Shown piece by piece: positions 35,536 through 45,702 of a DNA stretch of 64,000 nt. Position numbers and translations under genes: made by a program. How positions within the stretch are numbered: the first letter of the stretch is position 1; each line of letters starts with the position of its first letter. Source of the stretch: Vitellaria paradoxa (taxonomy: Eukaryota > Streptophyta > Magnoliopsida > Ericales > Sapotaceae); NCBI GenBank assembly GCA_019916065.1, contig CM034236.1, positions 13,841,167 to 13,905,166 on the forward strand. Reading direction: 5' to 3'. The notes below the pieces were generated by a model, which searched no databases, was not told where the DNA came from, and worked only from the letters and a program-made list of their open reading frames with translations.

Positions 35536-36297
35536 TTATCTCTTCAGTGCTTGACAGTGCTTCTTGATGTGACTTTCTTTGCCACAATGATAGCACTTAA
35601 CTCTAGTTCTTGACTGACTTCGTCCTCTAGACTTGCTTTGATCTTTTGGCCCTCTGCTAAATCTGGCTCGGCTCTGACCTCTTTCTTGTCCTTTATTCTT
35701 CCTAACAAAGGCTTGAGATTGTTCTGAGCCCATCTCCTTTCTTCTTGCCTCTTCATTGAGTAAGGCTTCTTGGACTATGTCCATATTAATCAATCGACTA
35801 GGAGCTGAGTTATTGAGAGACACAACCAGTCTCCTAACTACCTGGTAATGATCCAAGTAGTAGCAGTGCCTATATCTCATCGTCCAAAATCTTGTTGATG
35901 GTGGCCAGCTAGTTTACCAAGCTTTGAAAGTTCCTTAAATGCTCGGTAACCGAATTTCCATCTTTGTATTTGAGATTTACAAGCCTCCTCATTACCAGAG
36001 CCTTATTTTGGACTGTCTTCCTTTCGTACATGTTCTCCAATTTTTGCCAGAGACTATGGGTGTTTGTCTCCTTAGCAACATGATGCAAGATGCTGAAGTC
36101 GATACATTGCGGATTATGCCGACAATTTTTCGGTTGATCTTGGTCCATTTTTCATCTTTTCTTTTTGTGGGCTTTACGCTTTTCTATTCGATAGGCTTAG
36201 CTAGATTTTTGCAATAAAGCAAGTCCTCTATTAGCGGCTTCCAAATGGCATAGTTTGAAGAGTTTAATTTTATCGCACTGCTTTATGACTCTTTCAT
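35536..36297 (-). pseudogene. gag: Copia 2 gag (broken)
   Basis: The Gag frame starts near the ATG at 36297. It shows NSSNYAIWKPLIEDLLYCKN, then SLWQKLENMYERKTVQNKA and a VTEHLRNFQSLVN piece (about 35910). An Arg/Lys/Ser-rich tail follows, ending in the zinc knuckle CYHCGKESHIKKHC (CX2CX4HX4C) near 35550. Frameshifts lie near 35900 and 36150. Confidence 0.85.
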
Positions 36298-36399
36298 CTC
36301 GCCTCCTTTAGAGTAGAATTAATCAAAATGGACCTTGTGATTGAATCCGGAACGTCAAAAAACCCTAGGTAGGGTCTTTTCGAAAATCCAAAACTTTTG

Positions 36400-36620
36400 G
36401 TCAAAGGTTGGACAACGAGGTCAAAGTTAACAAAAGCTGATGACACGTGTCAAATTCTAAATGACCCACGTGGCAAATGGGATGATGTGGCAGCTTCCTC
36501 TGATGACATGGTAACCCCGCTGACGTAGTTGATGACGTGGCACGTCGATGACGTGGTAGCTTCCTAATTACTGCTAGTCCACATTTGATAACATGGCACT
36601 GATGTGGCCTCTTGGTGGTT
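36400..36620 (-). repeat. Short repeats of GATGACGTGG type in copia 2 leader
   Basis: Between primer site and gag, words such as GATGACGTGG, GATGATGTGG, GATGACATGG, GATGACACGTG and TGACGTAG occur at least seven times in about 180 bases (plus-strand reading). The ACGT core is the centre of bZIP binding sites. Whether it acts as an enhancer is unknown. Confidence 0.6.
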
Positions 36621-36662
36621 TTTTTAATTGAAAAAGAGAAAAGGCAAACCAAAGAATGTTTC

Positions 36663-36728
36663 CCAGAGGACTCAAACTCGAGAGCCCAAATATAGTATAC
36701 TAGAAACCTAACCACCTTAGCTAGGCCA
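36663..36728 (-). other. tRNA-like segment with Pol III A and B boxes
   Basis: On the minus strand TAGCTAAGGTGG (36723-36712) resembles the A box, and 32 bases later GAGTTTGAGTCC (36679-36668) resembles the B box, a spacing normal for tRNA genes. The stems do not pair well enough to call a tRNA. It may be a decayed tRNA or SINE head inserted in the copia leader. Confidence 0.4.
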
Positions 36729-37023
36729 CAGCTTGCATAAGGGATTGCATAAACAAATATGTATAGTGCAATACTGAGATAGTCTCTTCTTCACCTTCTT
36801 CTCTAGCAACGTCACTTGCGGGTTGCTTTTCCAGCCAAACTCTGGCTTCATCTATGAGGGAGCGTCAAGTGGTTTCTAGCAACGATATCATACTATCAAA
36901 CTCGGCTTAGGGAGCGGAATACAACTGTAGGATCAAATCTTGGATTTGAGCTACTCCAGAATCGGGCAGATCTAAGAGCTTTGATCCATTCTTGCTCGAT
37001 TAAGCTCCGGTAAGCCTCTAATG

Positions 37024-37035
37024 GCTCTGATGCCA
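37024..37035 (-). other. Copia 2 primer binding site (tRNA-iMet)
   Basis: On the minus strand TGGCATCAGAGC, one base different from the perfect TGGTATCAGAGC, lies next to the 5' LTR. Confidence 0.85.
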
Positions 37036-37037
37036 GT

Positions 37038-37402
37038 TATTGGGATAAATTTAACAAGAACAAACTCAATTGGCAAAAGAAATCCAAACAATTTTATTAC
37101 GAAGACAACCAAATTAATAAAACAAATCTCACATAAAACTCTCTGTATCTCTCTCTGCCTTTGGCTTCTCACTTCACTCCACACCTCACACCCACATCCT
37201 TGCTTTCTATTTATAGATAAGTGAGAGTGGAAGTGGACAACCAACAATTAGGTGGATTAAATGCACAGCCAACGAAGTCAATGTCTGTGCTACTGATTTC
37301 TGGCGTTGGTTGACATAGGCAGCTGAATTCCGGCACAATTTTGACATTGGAGCACTTCTTGGTGCTTATGGTGCCTTTCATGGGTGTGGACATCACCCAG
37401 TA
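37038..37402 (-). repeat. Copia 2, 5' LTR
   Basis: In element orientation it starts TACTGGGTGATGTCC at 37402; the initial TG has become TA. It is the diverged partner of 31913-32278. Confidence 0.9.
37208..37215 (-). promoter_or_regulatory. TATA box of copia 2 5' LTR
   Basis: TATAAATA on the minus strand, conserved in both LTRs despite their divergence and followed by a C/T-rich initiator-like region. Confidence 0.5.
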
Positions 37403-37423
37403 GACTTTTGCTTGGAACTTTAT

Positions 37424-37833
37424 TGCTTTCTTTAGTGTTGCGAGTGTTGCCATGATGCAAGCTATAGAAACATTGTCTATCGGAGTCCCAAAGGGAACCC
37501 AATCGAATGAGCATGCTTTTCCTATGCCACAGCTATTGAGTCAGGCTAAGAACCACCTAATCCAAACACCAATTGGTCCAACAATGCAAGCCAACCACAG
37601 CTAGGCTCTGCTGCTACCATTGTGAAGTACTTTCTGCACCAAAGCCCCATTGATGTCCTAAAACAAGCCTAGCATCAACAGCAGCACCATGATAATTGCA
37701 AATTGACACCAGTGATTGTCCATCTTTCAATTGCTTCTAGAGTTAGAAGAATCATCTAATGGAAGTATGTTTAACATTAGGGGATGTGATCTCAAGCTTA
37801 GAGCAGTCTCAACCCAAAAAATAATGGAATATG
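37424..37833 (-). pseudogene. FEX: FEX exon: inter-domain linker and start of second CrcB domain
   Basis: The acceptor TTTCTTGTAG precedes base 37833. The exon reads YSIIFWVETALSLRS, a linker with DDSSNSRSN, a hydrophobic helix (CQFAIIMVLLLMLGLF), then LWLACIVGPIGVWIRWFLA and PFGTPIDNVSIACIMATLAT ending KKA at 37424. The length of 410 bases keeps phase 1 in and phase 0 out without any indel. It carries four in-frame stops, at 37729-37727, 37660-37658, 37603-37601 and 37543-37541. Sense codons expected there (Trp, Trp, Gln, Arg) are each one transition away. The splice donor after 37424 reads ATAAAG where GTAAAG is expected. Confidence 0.88.
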
Positions 37834-37954
37834 CTACAAGAAACTAGCTTATAATTCAAAGCTATTGTTTATAAGGCTAAAAAAGACAAGAATGACAAGA
37901 ATGTAGGGCTAGTTCACATGCTGTACTCGTATATTGATGCAAAATCAACACTAC

Positions 37955-38146
37955 CTATGACGAAACCAAGCACAGTAAAACCCATCTGCCTTAAGCACTA
38001 AGGCTAAGCATTTTCTGATTCCAACCACTAAAAGTTGTAAGGCTTCCTAAGTAACCGGTTATCAATCCAATGGCTAAATGATCTGAGACTTTGGATATAT
38101 CTCATTTGAAAACAACACCCCACCATCCCACTAAGAATGAGCCAAC
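37955..38146 (-). pseudogene. FEX: FEX exon: first CrcB domain signature
   Basis: After the acceptor CTCCAAG the exon reads VGSFLVGWWGVVFK, stop, DISKVSDHLAIGLITGYLGS, then LTTFSGWNQKMLSL. The GYLGSLTTFSGW segment is the family signature of domain 1. The TGA (38104-38102) and the TAA (37993-37991) are in frame. One T is missing near 37978, after which a VLGFVI reading resumes in the next frame up to the donor ATAG/GTAGTG at 37955. Confidence 0.9.
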
Positions 38147-38197
38147 CTTGGAGAACGTTTAGAAAAATTTGTGTGAGAACAGAAGGCAAATTCAAAG

Positions 38198-38355
38198 TGT
38201 GTTTGGAGTAACAAAAAGTGAGATAAAATGAGATAAAGTGAGATAAGTTATGAGTTTATAATTTGAGTAGTGAGATAAAAGTAAATAACTTTTAGAGTTT
38301 TTCAGTATTTTTTACCGTTTTTCAGAGTTTTTTGTCACCATAAATGGAACCTTAA
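38198..38355 (+). mobile_element. MITE in a FEX intron
   Basis: The left end GTGTTTGGAGTAACAAAAA matches the reversed right end TCCATTTATGGTGACAAAAA. Internal GAGATAAAGTGAGATAAG text is shared in reverse orientation with 28209-28352. It lies between the FEX exons at 38146 and 39036, 51 bases from the former. The flanking bases TCAAA and TTAAG allow at best a mutated 3-base duplication. Confidence 0.6.
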
Positions 38356-39000
38356 GTGCCAGGTGAGACTAAAACTACAAAGTGACAGGTGAAGGCAAAT
38401 TGCACTAATGCCCACCACAAAACTTACAACGAATATCTCCAAGGATGAAACTTTTGGAAGAAAAACCAACACAAAATGACCATCAAAATGAGCTGCTAAT
38501 TTCTTAATTGCAAACCTACCAAGATAAGGGCAATCACCATGAGTTGGAACACTTCCTATCATCTACTATCACAAAAACACCCAAGATGTTCTGGACCTAC
38601 CCCCTCCCCAAAACAAAAAACAAACAAACAGAGAGATGTAACAAAACTAGATCTTTCACATAATCTAAGCCCCAAGCACATGTACCACCACTAACCATTG
38701 TGTTTATTAAACTTTGAAGATCACTTCTCATACAAATTATGATTTTAAGAAATTATTAAACCTCTAAGCTCAGATGGAGTAATGAACCTAATCCCTCAAC
38801 AAAATCAAGATCCAAAAATTAGATGGAGATGCCAAATCCAAAGCATGAGGTGAAATTTCATATAGACCAAGCAAAAAGTTGCCTTTCATCAAACCTTTAA
38901 AAAAACACTCAGAAATGGAACCACATTGAAGAAATGTTTTTTTAATATAAATACTATATTTTCTTTCTTTTTTTTTGTGCTCATATGTGCACGCGTGCAT

Positions 39001-39034
39001 GAGAGAGAGAGAGAGAAAAAGAGGGAGAGAGAGA
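39001..39034. repeat. GA-rich run touching a FEX splice donor
   Basis: On the minus strand the intron starts GTCTCTCTCTCCCTC, so the CT-rich run begins inside the donor itself. Confidence 0.85.
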
Positions 39035-39035
39035 C

Positions 39036-39134
39036 CATATCAGAAGGAAGATCAAGGTACATATAATATTGATCTCTTGTGGCATCAACTACTCCGGGAC
39101 CAAACAATTTTTGCAATAAATACCTTATTAAAAC
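39036..39134 (-). pseudogene. FEX: FEX exon: start of first CrcB domain
   Basis: The acceptor GATGTTTGTAG precedes 39134. Exactly 33 codons without a stop read VLIRYLLQKLFGPGVVDATR and end in YLDLPSDM, followed by a GT donor at 39035. The TRYLLQKLFG-type start and the LPSNM-type end fit the first membrane segments of plant FEX. The next exon continues in phase 0 with VGSFLVGWW. This is the only block with no visible damage. Confidence 0.85.
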
Positions 39135-41703
39135 CTACAAACATCAAATAAAAAGGTCAGAATTTTCCACACTAATGCTACCTTAGCCTCTATTCCATAC
39201 TTCAAAGAGAGTATTTGATATAATGTAACTCTGTGAGGGCAGTCTCCGTACACTACAATATAACAAGAGAAGCAGCAGCAATAATAATGACAGTTGCAAC
39301 CATAAATTCAGAATAGGACAGGTGAACAGTAGCTGTTTGTCGATTAGTATAATTTCCCCATGCCAACAAATAAAAATGAAATCCAGATAGTTAAATCAGT
39401 GCATAAGATCCAAGATAATTGTGTAGGAAGATTTAGAAATTTAATAAGAAAAACATCAAAATCTAGTAGAAAATAACTTCAAAACATTTATGCAAAATGA
39501 AAGGTGGATTGAATTTTAATCATTTGTTGGAAGGTGGGAGGAAGTGACGTATTGTTTTATGTTGGCTGTCAACCTTACCACAATCCCGCTTTATCTAAAC
39601 TTGGGACCAACTGTGTTAAAATATATTAAGCACGTAGAGGCAAACTTAATACGTGCCGGGCTAATAATTATAATTAAAATAACATCAATTTTTCCTTACC
39701 TTCCTCGACTACGTGGTCAACCAACTAAAGGAGGATAACCTTTCGTATCCGACCTTCCCTTAGGCTTAATTTTCTATTCCTTCGCCCAAATGCTGCATTA
39801 GCCTTATTAAACACAACGAAATATAGAGTATTGACTAGCAGCGGACTTATGAAGGGATGAGTGGAGGCACGTACTCACATTGATTACAAAATCTTCTCAT
39901 AGAATATAATTATTCCATTATTTTTTATACATTATAAGTTTAAACCCACTGAAATTCAAAAGTTATTCCCAATCAAGTGAAAACTTTCTCTCTTCCATGT
40001 GAATTAATCTCACAACTTGGTACTCCTCTTCCTTTTTACCTATATATATATATCTCTCTCTCTTTAAACACATCCAAGCCACTTCAAGTTTTCATTTTTA
40101 TCACTCTCTCTCTCTTCTCATAAAGGATCTCTTAATTTTCATCATTCTTTATTTTTTTCTCATTAATAAACTCGGCAAAGCCCATCTTCCTTTTACCATT
40201 TCTTTCTTTACTCTCAATGCTTCTTTCTCCCTTTCTAAAACCCAATGGGCAGACGCTCATCTTTCAAATAAGATCTTGAAGCTCGCTCTTCAATTTACAA
40301 CAGAACCCAATAAACAGAACGTTGAAATAGAGGCCCAGATAGCTCAGTTGAATGCAGAGGCTTGGGTGTGAAAAGCTTGAGCAAAAATGTAGGAGGCCAT
40401 GATGGTAACTCTGGCGGAACAATTATAGTACACCATTATTAGCGGTAGTGCCCAAATATAATTTTAAAATATGATGATATGAATTTATGATGCAAAGATA
40501 CCAAAAAGAGAAAAGTTTTGTACTGTCTACAACAATCTAATGAACATACCAGTTGTTATTTGAACAAGTGCACCCACACAAAACAAGCAAACAAACTCCA
40601 ACATTATAATTTTAAAATACTGACAACTAGGAAACAACAATGCTCAAGTCTGACTTCTAAAGTAGTACAAGCATTTCTTAATTGTAACCACTATACATGC
40701 CTATAATGGCTTATCAAACTATATACTGATATATACTGATAAGGTCAGAGATATTATTAGAGGAGATGACACTTTCTGGGTTCAAACCTTTATATAAACA
40801 ATGCTTTGAGAGATATTTTTGTTAATTCTGCTTACATTATGTTCTACATATTTAAGAAGTCAGTTATTATCTTATTTCAACTTCTTTATTCAAGGATTCA
40901 AGAAAACCATCCTTCCATATTGCCTAGCAACTGAAATATGAACTGCATATTTAATTCATAAATCTACTGACATCTTCCACAACATTTACCTAGCTTAACA
41001 ATTTTTCATCACATTTGGGTGAGGAAGGAAAAAAAATGAGGTTTAATGGATTTGAAATTAAACTCTACAAAATTACACGAGAGCTTCGTAGTATAGTTAG
41101 ATTAGGAAAGTAGAGGAGAAGATAAAATAGAAAGAGGAGAATTATTTTATTCGGATACCCATGCGGTAACAATCCTTACTATGGAAGATTACGAGTAACT
41201 ACTTCTATATTGTTATTTCAAATATATTAATCAAATATGCTAAAACTCTTAAATTTAAGTCCACATCTGAACTACCAAATCAAATCTATATTTGTATTTT
41301 TCTCCTTCAATAATTAATGTCAAATCTTCTCATTCAAATCCATGAATATAAACAGAACCCAAAGATCAGATGTAGAAATAAGATTTATGTGTGGATTGTG
41401 TCAATGGTAGTACCATATATTTCACCAAGAGAATGTAAAGGGTACAATACAAGTACAACTTAATTATTTTTGTAATTGTTTGGATTTAATAATGCACATT
41501 TACAATCAAAATAATTATTATCAATTGCTATCTGGTGGAAAATTAGAATTATAGGTGAAGAAAAAATAAGTAAAAGTTTGCTTGTTACTCGAGGATTCGA
41601 AAAATAAAAGAGAAAATAATAAGTAAAAGTTTTGCCTTATTACCCCCGAGAATTCCAAAAACAACAAGATGGATTAGGTGTGAAATGTAACCCAAAAACC
41701 ATG
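39135..41703. other. FEX intron sequence, left of the gypsy insertion
   Basis: No coding exon is recognised here. The missing FEX exon with the first helix could have lain here or been lost. A higher-GC patch at 39540-39760 and a TATA-like ACCTATATATATAT at about 40039, followed by CT-rich sequence and a short ATG frame at 40244 (MGRRSSFK-stop), are promoter-like but cannot be tied to a gene. Confidence 0.45.
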
Positions 41704-41708
41704 GTAGC

Positions 41709-43241
41709 TGATTGGGCTTGAGTTGTTACACATTTGTTCACTTAAATACACTTTTATACATGACATAATTGATATAAGATAGGTGTTTTGTGCAGAATTT
41801 ATCCACATCTTTAGAATATGGAACATGTGTTGAATTGTGCCATAAAGAGAAGCAATTTGAGCTAAATTAAGGATGCAAAGAAGGAGATGCTGAAGCACAT
41901 TTGTTGAAATGGATTTGTTGAGTAAAGTCATGGGAGCAGAAGAAGAATTTCCAGTTGCTGAACAAGTTGAATTCTGGAAGGAGGAGAACATTCGAATATA
42001 GTGCCAAAGCATTCGAATGCTGTCAAAAAGAGTTCAGAGAATTTCTGGAGGAAATGCATATTCGAATACAGCCAAGCAGTATTCGAATACTAGGACCGTT
42101 GGCAGAAAACAGACTCCACGTGATTTTACAGATTCGGGGGGATGCAATCTGGAGGAGAGAGAAAGACTGGGGAATGATGGCATCACACGACCCACACCCA
42201 TGAGAGAGAAGGAAGGACAGAACATTCGGTTAGAGGAGAGAGGGGGAGAAGAGAGAAGGGGAGGTGAGGGTAGCGAGAAAATTTTCTTCTTATTCCTTCT
42301 TCATTCTCTGGTTTTTCAGATTTTCTGCCATTCTTTTGTTTTCAATTCTGATTTTAATTTCAGTTTATTGTAATTAGATTTGAATTCTACAGCACATTAC
42401 AATTTCATTCTTGTAATTAGATTTCAATTGGAGTTAAAGAGAAAATTACATTTTTCAGCTTTGAAGGTTATGTCTCTGTTCTTCATTTCTGTTCTTCATT
42501 TTCTTAAGATGATCGGCTAGTTTTTCTTGGGCCAAGGCAAGGATAATGTCCTGTCGAATGATTTCCAAGATGCCGTTCTTCATGGATTAATTTTGAGTTC
42601 TTTGGTTATCAATCTTAGTTGTATCTCGTTACTCTCGAAATCAATGGTTCAATGTCCGATTAACACTTGTTTACATATTCTATCAATGAGTTCATAGAAG
42701 TTGCTGAATTCAGAACTCTTATTGCAAATATGTATGGGAGTTGCTAGAGTTAGATCTTATATAGTTTTCATGATAGCTTATGCACATCACTTGTTTGATC
42801 CATGGCTTGTATCATTTGAAATTAATTTTCTCCAAACATTAGAGCAACTAGAATTGATGATCTATTTACTCTTGGTATTTTGAGATTGATTTGGATAGGC
42901 ATTGGAATTGTCTTGCCCATCTTTTTAATATCAAGTTTTAGTTAAGTTTAGTTTTCATTTCAAAACCCATTTCCAAAACCATCAAAAATTCCAAATCAGA
43001 TTTTTAATTCTGTTTACCATTCATGTGAGCCATGTTTTGCCTCTTTAATGCATTTGATTCAAACATGATTTTGCTCCCTAGATCCCTGTGGATATGACCT
43101 GGTTCTCACCAGTTAATTGTGTTACAATGAAACCTTGCACTTGGGGGAGTTTGTCTTGATTTTCCTTACTCAACACCTTTGAAAGCTGAATTTGCATCTT
43201 TATTTACATTTGAGAGTGAGGCAATTAAGCAAAAACAAGCA
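41709..43241 (+). repeat. Gypsy 5' LTR
   Basis: 1,533 bases, TGATTGGGCTTGAG to ACAAGCA. It contains four ATTCGAAT palindromes in two pairs (TTCGAA at 41991, 42012, 42061 and 42082) and a purine-rich block at 42200-42275. Short open frames here recur identically in the 3' LTR and show no protein motif. Confidence 0.95.
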
Positions 43242-43247
43242 CAATTT

Positions 43248-43265
43248 TGGCGCCGTTGCCGGGGA
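43248..43265 (+). other. Gypsy primer binding site (tRNA-Asp)
   Basis: TGGCGCCGTTGCCGGGGA is complementary to the 3' end of plant tRNA-Asp (GTC), six bases after the LTR. Confidence 0.93.
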
Positions 43266-43906
43266 TCTTTGAAAAGCAATGGTGTTTTGAACTTTTGGAG
43301 CAAGGATTGGCAGCATTACTCACTACCATCTTCAACAACAAAGCTACTCAAGGCATTGGGTAATTTTGTTCCATTCTTATTTCCACCTCTAGTTTCATTT
43401 TTATAGGTTTTAGTTTTTAGTTTTTAGTGTTTAAATTGTAGTTTCTGATTTTGAAAAAAAAAAGAAAAAAAAAATCTGAGTTAGTGCTGTATTTTGTTTT
43501 GAATATCTAAATTTCTGAGTTGTTGGTTTTCTTTGCTGAAATTTGATTGCTGGAAGTTTGATATTCAAATCTGCTGCATGTGATATTTGAATGCCTGAGT
43601 TTGTCTCTGAAATTCTGATCTGTTTTGCTGCTAAGTTTTGAACCAAGTTGCTGAATCTGATGTCTGCAATCTGTTTTCTGAATTTCTGATTCGAATCTGT
43701 TGCATCTTGTCTCTGAAAAATCTGATTTCATTGGCTGAAATTCACCTTTGAATTATTGTTTGACTTGCTGAAAATTTGCATGGAGTTGCTGTACATTCTG
43801 CTGCAAGTTGTTAGAGGAAGAGCTCTGATTTTTCTTTGTGAATTGGTGATTTAGTTGTGAAGTTTTAAGGTTTTGTGGGTGTCATTTTGAAGCTGAATTT
43901 TTGTGC
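43266..43906 (+). other. Gypsy leader
   Basis: An untranslated leader of about 640 bases between primer site and gag, T-rich, with many TTTGAATTTGCTG-like words (CTGAAATTCTGAT, TTGCTGAATCTGA) but no frame. Confidence 0.7.
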
Positions 43907-45637
43907 ATGTTGTTAAGGTCTGGTCGAATTATTGGAGAAAATTCTGATTTGCATTCACCATCATCTCTAGCTGAATTAATTGAACTTGCTACATCTTACA
44001 CATCATCTGAATCATCTGTGCACATGGATCCACCACCACCTGTTTTACCGGAAGGAAGTGAACTTGGAGAGAATGATGAAATCAATCAAAATCTTCTTAG
44101 ACCTCTTAGGGAATATCTTCATCCAGCTAGGCAAACAACTCCCTCATGCATTGTTCTTCCCATTGGCCATCATAATTTCAATTTTAAACCGGGAACAATT
44201 CAGCTTTTGCCAACCTTTCATGGAATGGATTCTGAAAATCCTTACATGCATATGAAAGAATTTGAGGATGTTTGTGGGACTTGCATGGATAGGAATACAA
44301 ATGAGGACATGGTTAGGCTTAAGTTGTTTCCATTTTCATTGAAAGATAAAGCAAAGATGTGGTTGAACTCATTGGAGCCTAGATCAATTGGAACTTGGAG
44401 GGACATGCAAACAAAGTTTTTGAAGAAGTATTTTTCAGCCAATAGGACAGTGATACTTCAACAACAAATCATGAATTTTGTATGCAAGCCTAATGAAACA
44501 TTTGCACATGCATGGGATAGGTTTAGAGAATTGTTGCAAGCATGTCCACATCATGGGTTTGAGTCTTGGAGAATTGTTAACTTCTTTCATAATGCATTAA
44601 CTCCAAACTTGAAAATGCTGGTTGCAACAATGTGCAATGGTGAGTTCTATGATAAGACAGCTGAAGAAGCCTTGCATTTCTTTGATTCATTGGCTGAAAA
44701 TACTAAACAATGGGAGGTAGTTTCTCCATTTTCTGAGTTTTCTGACAGTATAGGCGCAAGAGGAAAGTTTCATCTCAGTGACACTGATGATCTTGGTGCT
44801 CGATTGGCTGCATTGTCAAAGAAAGTGGAGTTGATGGAGCAAGAGAAGCAAGGATTGAAGAAAAAGGAAGTTAACTGTGTGTTGTGTGAAACCTCGGATC
44901 ACAAGACAGACGATTGTCCCACACTCCCAGCTTTTAAAGAAGTTCTTTATGGTCAAGTAAATCCCCCACCAGCTGCAAGAAATTACAACTCAAACCAGGG
45001 GGTGAACAACTTTGCTTCAGGGAATCAGCCATATTCGAATGCTTACAATGTTGGATATAGAGGCCATTCGAATACATCCTGGAGAGCTGAGGCACAACAC
45101 CAGCAGCAGCAGCAACCTCAACAACCCTTTCCACCTCAACCATTTCATTCCCAGCCTTATCAACCTCAGCAGAACGCAAACTCTTACCAGCCACCTCACA
45201 AAAGATCATTGGAAGACACCTTGCAACAATTTATGCAAGGACAAATTGGAACCAAGAACCAAAATTCAAAGTTCCAAGATCAAACTAATAGGGCTATGGA
45301 AGACATTCGGAGTCAATTGTCAAAACTCACTCAAGCCTTAACTTTGAGAGAAACAGGAAAGCTTCCATCTCAGCCCAAACCAAATCCCACTGGGCAAGTG
45401 CATTTCAGTGAATCATCTTCTTCAAGTGCAAATGAGAATTTGGAACATGTGCAAGTTATTTCAACATTGAGAAGTGGAAAACAGATCTTGAAACCAGATT
45501 ATGTTCCAATTAAAGAGGCAAATGAGCAAAATATGTTGGAAGATGAGGAAGAAATTCAGCACAACAGCAGCAGCAGCAACAAAGCAATTGAACAACAGCT
45601 GCTCACCAAAACAGAAGCTGAATTGCAGCAAAAGTAG
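43907..45637 (+). CDS. gag: Gypsy Gag
   Basis: The first ATG in frame is 43907 (MLLRSGRIIGENSD). The open codons before it have no ATG closer to the LTR. The retrotransposon Gag domain covers roughly residues 105-260 (MKEFEDVCGTC, LFPFSLKDKAKMWLNSL, FKKYF-type motif, WRIVNFFHNALTP). A zinc knuckle CVLCETSDHKTDDC (CX2CX4HX4C) sits near residue 323. A Gln/Pro-rich stretch follows (about 385-430), then a Gln-rich tail. The frame ends at a TAG at 45635. In related elements Gag and protease are one continuous frame. Here the same frame runs on to the A-run at 45701, where one A seems to be missing. Gag packages the RNA and forms the particle. Confidence 0.9.
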   Translation: MLLRSGRIIGENSDLHSPSSLAELIELATSYTSSESSVHMDPPPPVLPEGSELGENDEINQNLLRPLREYLHPARQTTPSCIVLPIGHHNFNFKPGTIQLLPTFHGMDSENPYMHMKEFEDVCGTCMDRNTNEDMVRLKLFPFSLKDKAKMWLNSLEPRSIGTWRDMQTKFLKKYFSANRTVILQQQIMNFVCKPNETFAHAWDRFRELLQACPHHGFESWRIVNFFHNALTPNLKMLVATMCNGEFYDKTAEEALHFFDSLAENTKQWEVVSPFSEFSDSIGARGKFHLSDTDDLGARLAALSKKVELMEQEKQGLKKKEVNCVLCETSDHKTDDCPTLPAFKEVLYGQVNPPPAARNYNSNQGVNNFASGNQPYSNAYNVGYRGHSNTSWRAEAQHQQQQQPQQPFPPQPFHSQPYQPQQNANSYQPPHKRSLEDTLQQFMQGQIGTKNQNSKFQDQTNRAMEDIRSQLSKLTQALTLRETGKLPSQPKPNPTGQVHFSESSSSSANENLEHVQVISTLRSGKQILKPDYVPIKEANEQNMLEDEEEIQHNSSSSNKAIEQQLLTKTEAELQQK

Positions 45638-45702
45638 CTGCTAAAAGAGCAAAAACAGCAGCTGCACAGTAAATTAGAAATTAAGGAACAGCAACAAATT
45701 GA

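Larger units (their letters stand above)
31913..37402 (-). mobile_element. Ty1/copia LTR retrotransposon 2 (in the last FEX intron)
   Basis: A full-length minus-strand copia element with a 5-base target duplication GACTT at 31908-31912 and 37403-37407. The LTRs are 31913-32278 (3') and 37038-37402 (5'). They differ at roughly one position in ten (about 22 in the first 195), so it is an old insertion. The coding region reads from about 36297 down to 32300 with many frameshifts. It separates the fourth FEX block (ends 37424) from the last exon (starts 31768) and lies within that intron. Its left junction is 139 bases from the acceptor AG (31770-31769). Confidence 0.93.

Noticed and set aside
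39540..39760. Organelle DNA insertion
   Set aside because: The patch has higher GC and looked familiar, but I could not match it to any plastid or mitochondrial gene.
40020..40440. Gene start at 40244 with upstream TATA
   Set aside because: The frame stops after eight codons. Coiled-coil-like text further on needs several stops to be ignored, and no family was recognised.
42017..42373. 118-residue frame and its neighbours in the gypsy LTR
   Set aside because: They lie within the LTR. The version in the 3' LTR is cut short by a one-base difference, and there is no protein motif.
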